42,842 bases of DNA from the NCBI GenBank assembly GCA_024225195.1, contig JAAEMV010000118.1:1-42842 (forward strand), in the 5' to 3' direction. The DNA is from Planctomycetaceae bacterium (GTDB lineage Bacteria; Planctomycetota; Planctomycetia; Pirellulales; Pirellulaceae). The notes below the pieces were generated by a model that was not told where the DNA came from, searched no databases, and worked only from the letters and a program-made list of their open reading frames with translations. Shown here piece by piece: positions 40,341 through 42,842 of the stretch; position 1 is the stretch's first letter; every line of letters begins with the position of its first letter. The position numbers and the translations under genes are program-made.

Positions 40341-41936
40341 TTGATTGCTCGATCCTTGAAAAACATCAATTCCACAGACCAACAACTGCCCCTCCGAAAA
40401 GCTATCGCCTTTCGATTTGTGGGGGTACTGTGTCTGGTCATGGGGATTGGACTGAGCGGATGCTCGCTGTTCAACATTGATTCAGAAAATCCAGACACCG
40501 ATCTTCTTAAAAAGTCAATTATAGACACAGCTTCGGTTCCTTCACCAAACGAGCACTACGATTCAACGGGCAAACCTATCCCGGAAAAACTCAGACTTGC
40601 CGGCGGCCTCACTCTTGGCGATACCGGAAACCTCGCCTTTACTGCGGAATCGCTCGGCGTCGTCGTCGGAGAAATGATTGAATCTGAGCGATGGAATTCG
40701 CTTCGCAACATGGTTGCCCTGTATCCTGACGTCGCCACAAAAATAATGTGGGGAGAAGGCTCAAACCAACTTTCTACCAGCCACCGAGAAGTCCTTGCCC
40801 GAGCGTTGGATTTACAATGGACTACTGGAAAGCAAGACTCCTGGCAGTCGTTTGTTAAACAGCAATACAATCAGGGAAAAGCGGGAAGCTACCTCGAAAA
40901 CAGAAACCGGTTTCTTGCGTTCCTGCAAGTCAATGATACGAAGTCAGCGTTTTCAATTCAGTTGTCCAAGAGTGCGGAAAAAAGTAACTCGCTAATCGCG
41001 GAAGCAGAATCCTTACGATTGGAAGGAATCGCTCACTTAATGAACGAGGACTACGAAAACAGTATCAAGTCCTTAAGCCGGGCTCGAACTCTCCAGGAAC
41101 AATCCCATCCAATTCAGGCCGCCCATACAGGACTTTTGCTTGGCGAGGCATTTCGACATGCAGACCAACTAGAACAATGGCAAACGAGCTGGCTCAAAGC
41201 AATTGAACTTCAGAGTCAGTATGCCGTTGAAAGCGAACTCAAAGACCCGGCCTTCTGGAGCAAAGCGGCGTTCCTAAGACCCGTCTCTGCCGAGTGGCCA
41301 GCAGAAGTGATTGGACGTTTAGAACACTCTCTACGAAATGAAAATCTCGAGTTTGGCTTTAGCGAATCCTCCATCGACGAAGCGGTGGTTTGGGCGACCA
41401 TTGGCATCCAAAGCTTGAAACGCCATGAATCTCAAAACTCTATCCTGGCGTTTAAGAAATCAGAAGCTCTCGTCAATGGCGTTTCGCTTCGAGAGGAACT
41501 GCAAATGCAACAGGCACTTGCGATGATCGACGGAGGCCAGCAGGGGCCTGCATCAGCAATTCTTCTACGACTTGGATCTCAACCCTCGCTTTTGGGAGAT
41601 CGAGCCAAAGCAATTCTGGCGACGTTAAAATTGCAAAACGGCAGCCTCGCACAAGGCATGAACCTACTTCAGTCCGCAATCAAAACCTCAAGCCAGTGGC
41701 CCGCTCATGAACGACTGCGTGCTCAAGCTGACTACGGGTTGGCCTATTTGATGCGAGGCCGGGAAGAGCAGGGGATTGGCTTGCTCAATTACGTTTACGA
41801 CGAATTTATTAAACTGCAAAGCTATGAAGATGCGTCGCAATGCCTCGCCAACATTGCAACCTACTATGAAAAAACTGACCAAAAAGCCAAGCACCGAATC
41901 GCTGTAAAAAAATTACAGTCATTCGAAATCAGGTAA
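40341..41936 (+). CDS. TPR lipoprotein next to the secretin
   Basis: The 531-residue product has a lipobox LSGC with C41, after a rather long N-region (20 residues from TTG 40341; TTG 40356 would shorten it). The rest is helical with TPR-like units, for example AESLRLEGIAHLMNEDYENS, AAHTGLLLGEAFRHADQLEQ and YEDASQCLANIATYYEKTDQ. It begins 32 bases after the secretin stop, and a TPR lipoprotein (PilF/PilW) is the usual secretin assembly factor in type IV pilus systems. That makes a pilotin-like role plausible, but the protein is about twice the size of PilF. It is the last gene of the operon. Confidence 0.75.
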   Translation: MIARSLKNINSTDQQLPLRKAIAFRFVGVLCLVMGIGLSGCSLFNIDSENPDTDLLKKSIIDTASVPSPNEHYDSTGKPIPEKLRLAGGLTLGDTGNLAFTAESLGVVVGEMIESERWNSLRNMVALYPDVATKIMWGEGSNQLSTSHREVLARALDLQWTTGKQDSWQSFVKQQYNQGKAGSYLENRNRFLAFLQVNDTKSAFSIQLSKSAEKSNSLIAEAESLRLEGIAHLMNEDYENSIKSLSRARTLQEQSHPIQAAHTGLLLGEAFRHADQLEQWQTSWLKAIELQSQYAVESELKDPAFWSKAAFLRPVSAEWPAEVIGRLEHSLRNENLEFGFSESSIDEAVVWATIGIQSLKRHESQNSILAFKKSEALVNGVSLREELQMQQALAMIDGGQQGPASAILLRLGSQPSLLGDRAKAILATLKLQNGSLAQGMNLLQSAIKTSSQWPAHERLRAQADYGLAYLMRGREEQGIGLLNYVYDEFIKLQSYEDASQCLANIATYYEKTDQKAKHRIAVKKLQSFEIR

Positions 41937-41974
41937 CCGAGGGAAGATTCCCAGAGGCCCGCTTACCATAAAGA

Positions 41975-42523
41975 TCAACCAATTGCCTTAGCTTTCTGAG
42001 ACGCCTGCCGCTTTCTCTTCTTCTTGCGTTTCACTCCAATCGGCAACCACCACAGATAGACGCCTGTGAACCACAGTCCCAACAAAATAAGTCCATTGGG
42101 AAAGAAAACCCACAGTTTCGCCGCATCGCTGAAGAAGGATCCATCGTGGAGACTTTCGATCAAATCAGAACGGCGATAATTAACCGCCTTTACTTCGGAT
42201 GTCTGCAGGTCTACCTGAACTTCCCAACGGTTCTCGCATTGAACCTTCGCAATCCCCTTGCTTGGGCGGATGTCGACTCGGTCTATATCATCCCAACTCA
42301 AAACGTCCGATTGCGGTACTGCAACGACAGCTTCAAGTAATCGTTCCCATTCTAATTCGGGAACCTTGCCAACCCCCTTAACCGTTGCCGGTTGCACCCA
42401 GGTGGATTGTTTTTTGACCTGAAGCAACAAGCCTGAACCGATGACTAACAGAAGCGGCAAACAGGTCAGCAAGGCTCCCCATCGATGTAGTTTTCGGGAC
42501 CAGCGATTCCAAGAAATTGCCAT
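41975..42523 (-). CDS. PepSY-associated membrane protein
   Basis: This 182-residue protein has two membrane segments. The first (about 15-35) follows the family's N-terminal RKLHRWGALLTCLPLLLVIGSG. The second (about 137-160) is LWVFFPNGLILLGLWFTGVYLWW, and a very basic C-tail comes after it. The segment between them (ESLHDGSFFSD, WEVQVDLQTSEVKAVNYR) matches a single PepSY-type domain. PepSY-TM proteins are often linked to iron-siderophore reduction or envelope redox steps, but no such gene is nearby. It converges with the TPR lipoprotein gene. Confidence 0.75.
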   Translation of the reverse strand: MAISWNRWSRKLHRWGALLTCLPLLLVIGSGLLLQVKKQSTWVQPATVKGVGKVPELEWERLLEAVVAVPQSDVLSWDDIDRVDIRPSKGIAKVQCENRWEVQVDLQTSEVKAVNYRRSDLIESLHDGSFFSDAAKLWVFFPNGLILLGLWFTGVYLWWLPIGVKRKKKRKRQASQKAKAIG

Positions 42524-42629
42524 AAGGGAAAGCGCTCAACAACAAATCACAAGAAACGTAATTACTCACCAGTCACAATCAAGTTGAAATAGGAACGAGC
42601 AACATTCAGGACAACCGGTGTACCAAAGA

Positions 42630-42842
42630 TTACCGACTTCCAATTCGTAGTTGTTCAAGATCCGCTTCAAGCCGCTGTCGTGTTTTCTCAATGTTCGTAA
42701 TTTGGCCTTTCAAACTCTTGAGATCTTTTCCGTAAACGGCTTTCTTCTCTTCGATGACTTTCAATCGTTTCTTCAAATCAGAAATTGATTTGTTTAGTTC
42801 TTCGACTCGAGCACGCTCTTGATTGTACTTCTGCTCAAGTAC
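42630..42842 (-). CDS. C-terminal end of a coiled-coil protein (cut by window edge)
   Basis: A minus-strand frame enters from the right edge and ends with TAA at 42630-42632, giving 70 residues. They are almost entirely heptad-like coiled coil, for example ERARVEELNKSISDLKKRLK and NIEKTRQRLEADLEQLR. The N-terminal part and any membrane or catalytic domain lie outside the window, so the function cannot be named. It precedes the PepSY gene by 106 bases on the same strand. Confidence 0.7.
   Translation of the reverse strand, partial: VLEQKYNQERARVEELNKSISDLKKRLKVIEEKKAVYGKDLKSLKGQITNIEKTRQRLEADLEQLRIGSR

Noticed and set aside
29018-41936. Tad-type pilus
   Set aside because: The secretin, PilT, GspF with two GspF domains in one gene and GspG-like pseudopilins do not fit Tad, which has split TadB/TadC and Flp pilins.

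Overview
The window looks like chromosomal DNA of a planctomycete, most likely a marine Pirellulaceae-type bacterium of roughly 50% GC. The grounds are several arrangements typical of that group: a MotA/TolQ/ExbB channel gene followed by two large ExbD-like genes, a free-standing two-repeat AP2-domain protein, GG-x-LTLLELLVVL-type pseudopilins with a PilT/PilB/PilC/secretin operon, long leucine-rich-repeat and TPR lipoproteins, and many genes without a clear Shine-Dalgarno site. This assignment is an inference from gene content. I see no rRNA, tRNA, CRISPR array, insertion sequence or prophage.

Layout. The left edge cuts a minus-strand comEC-like gene (1-603) that has no stop inside the window. 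It is followed by about 850 bases holding a strong minus-strand terminator with no recognised gene in front of it. Then come a half-length UvrC-like nuclease (1458-2660), rpmB, the complete gatCAB operon (3294-6620), a lone SAM-hydroxide-adenosyltransferase C-domain, and an AP2 protein. A tight minus-strand operon (7863-12117) encodes one ExbB/MotA-type channel subunit and two different ExbD/MotB-type partners. Only one partner keeps the membrane aspartate. A 568-base divergent gap (12118-12685) contains hairpins and an orphan terminator. Three plus-strand genes (12686-16008) encode a UbiA prenyltransferase, a sugar-isomerase TIM barrel and a nucleotide-pyrophosphatase-type enzyme, matching eboC, eboE and eboF of the ebo cluster.

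The middle region is housekeeping and cell-envelope genes: LRR lipoprotein, TPR protein, HisN-type phosphatase, lspA, a DksA/TraR zinc-finger protein, dapB, a small Cys-containing protein, a DUF952 protein, a DUF1704 (QEGLA, MATCAP-like) metallopeptidase, a secreted thioredoxin-TPR protein and a secreted X-Pro dipeptidyl-peptidase-type hydrolase.

The right third (29018-41936) is one long plus-strand operon for a type IV pilus/type II secretion machine: three pseudopilins, a fused PilM-PilN (GspL-like) protein, a PilO/GspM-like protein, PilT, PilB/GspE, PilC/GspF, a small periplasmic protein in the PilP/GspC position, a secretin, and a TPR lipoprotein that could assist the secretin. The presence of a true PilT and, 28 kb away, ComEC makes a DNA-uptake role possible but unproven. 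The right edge holds a PepSY-type membrane protein and the C-terminal end of a coiled-coil protein, both on the minus strand.
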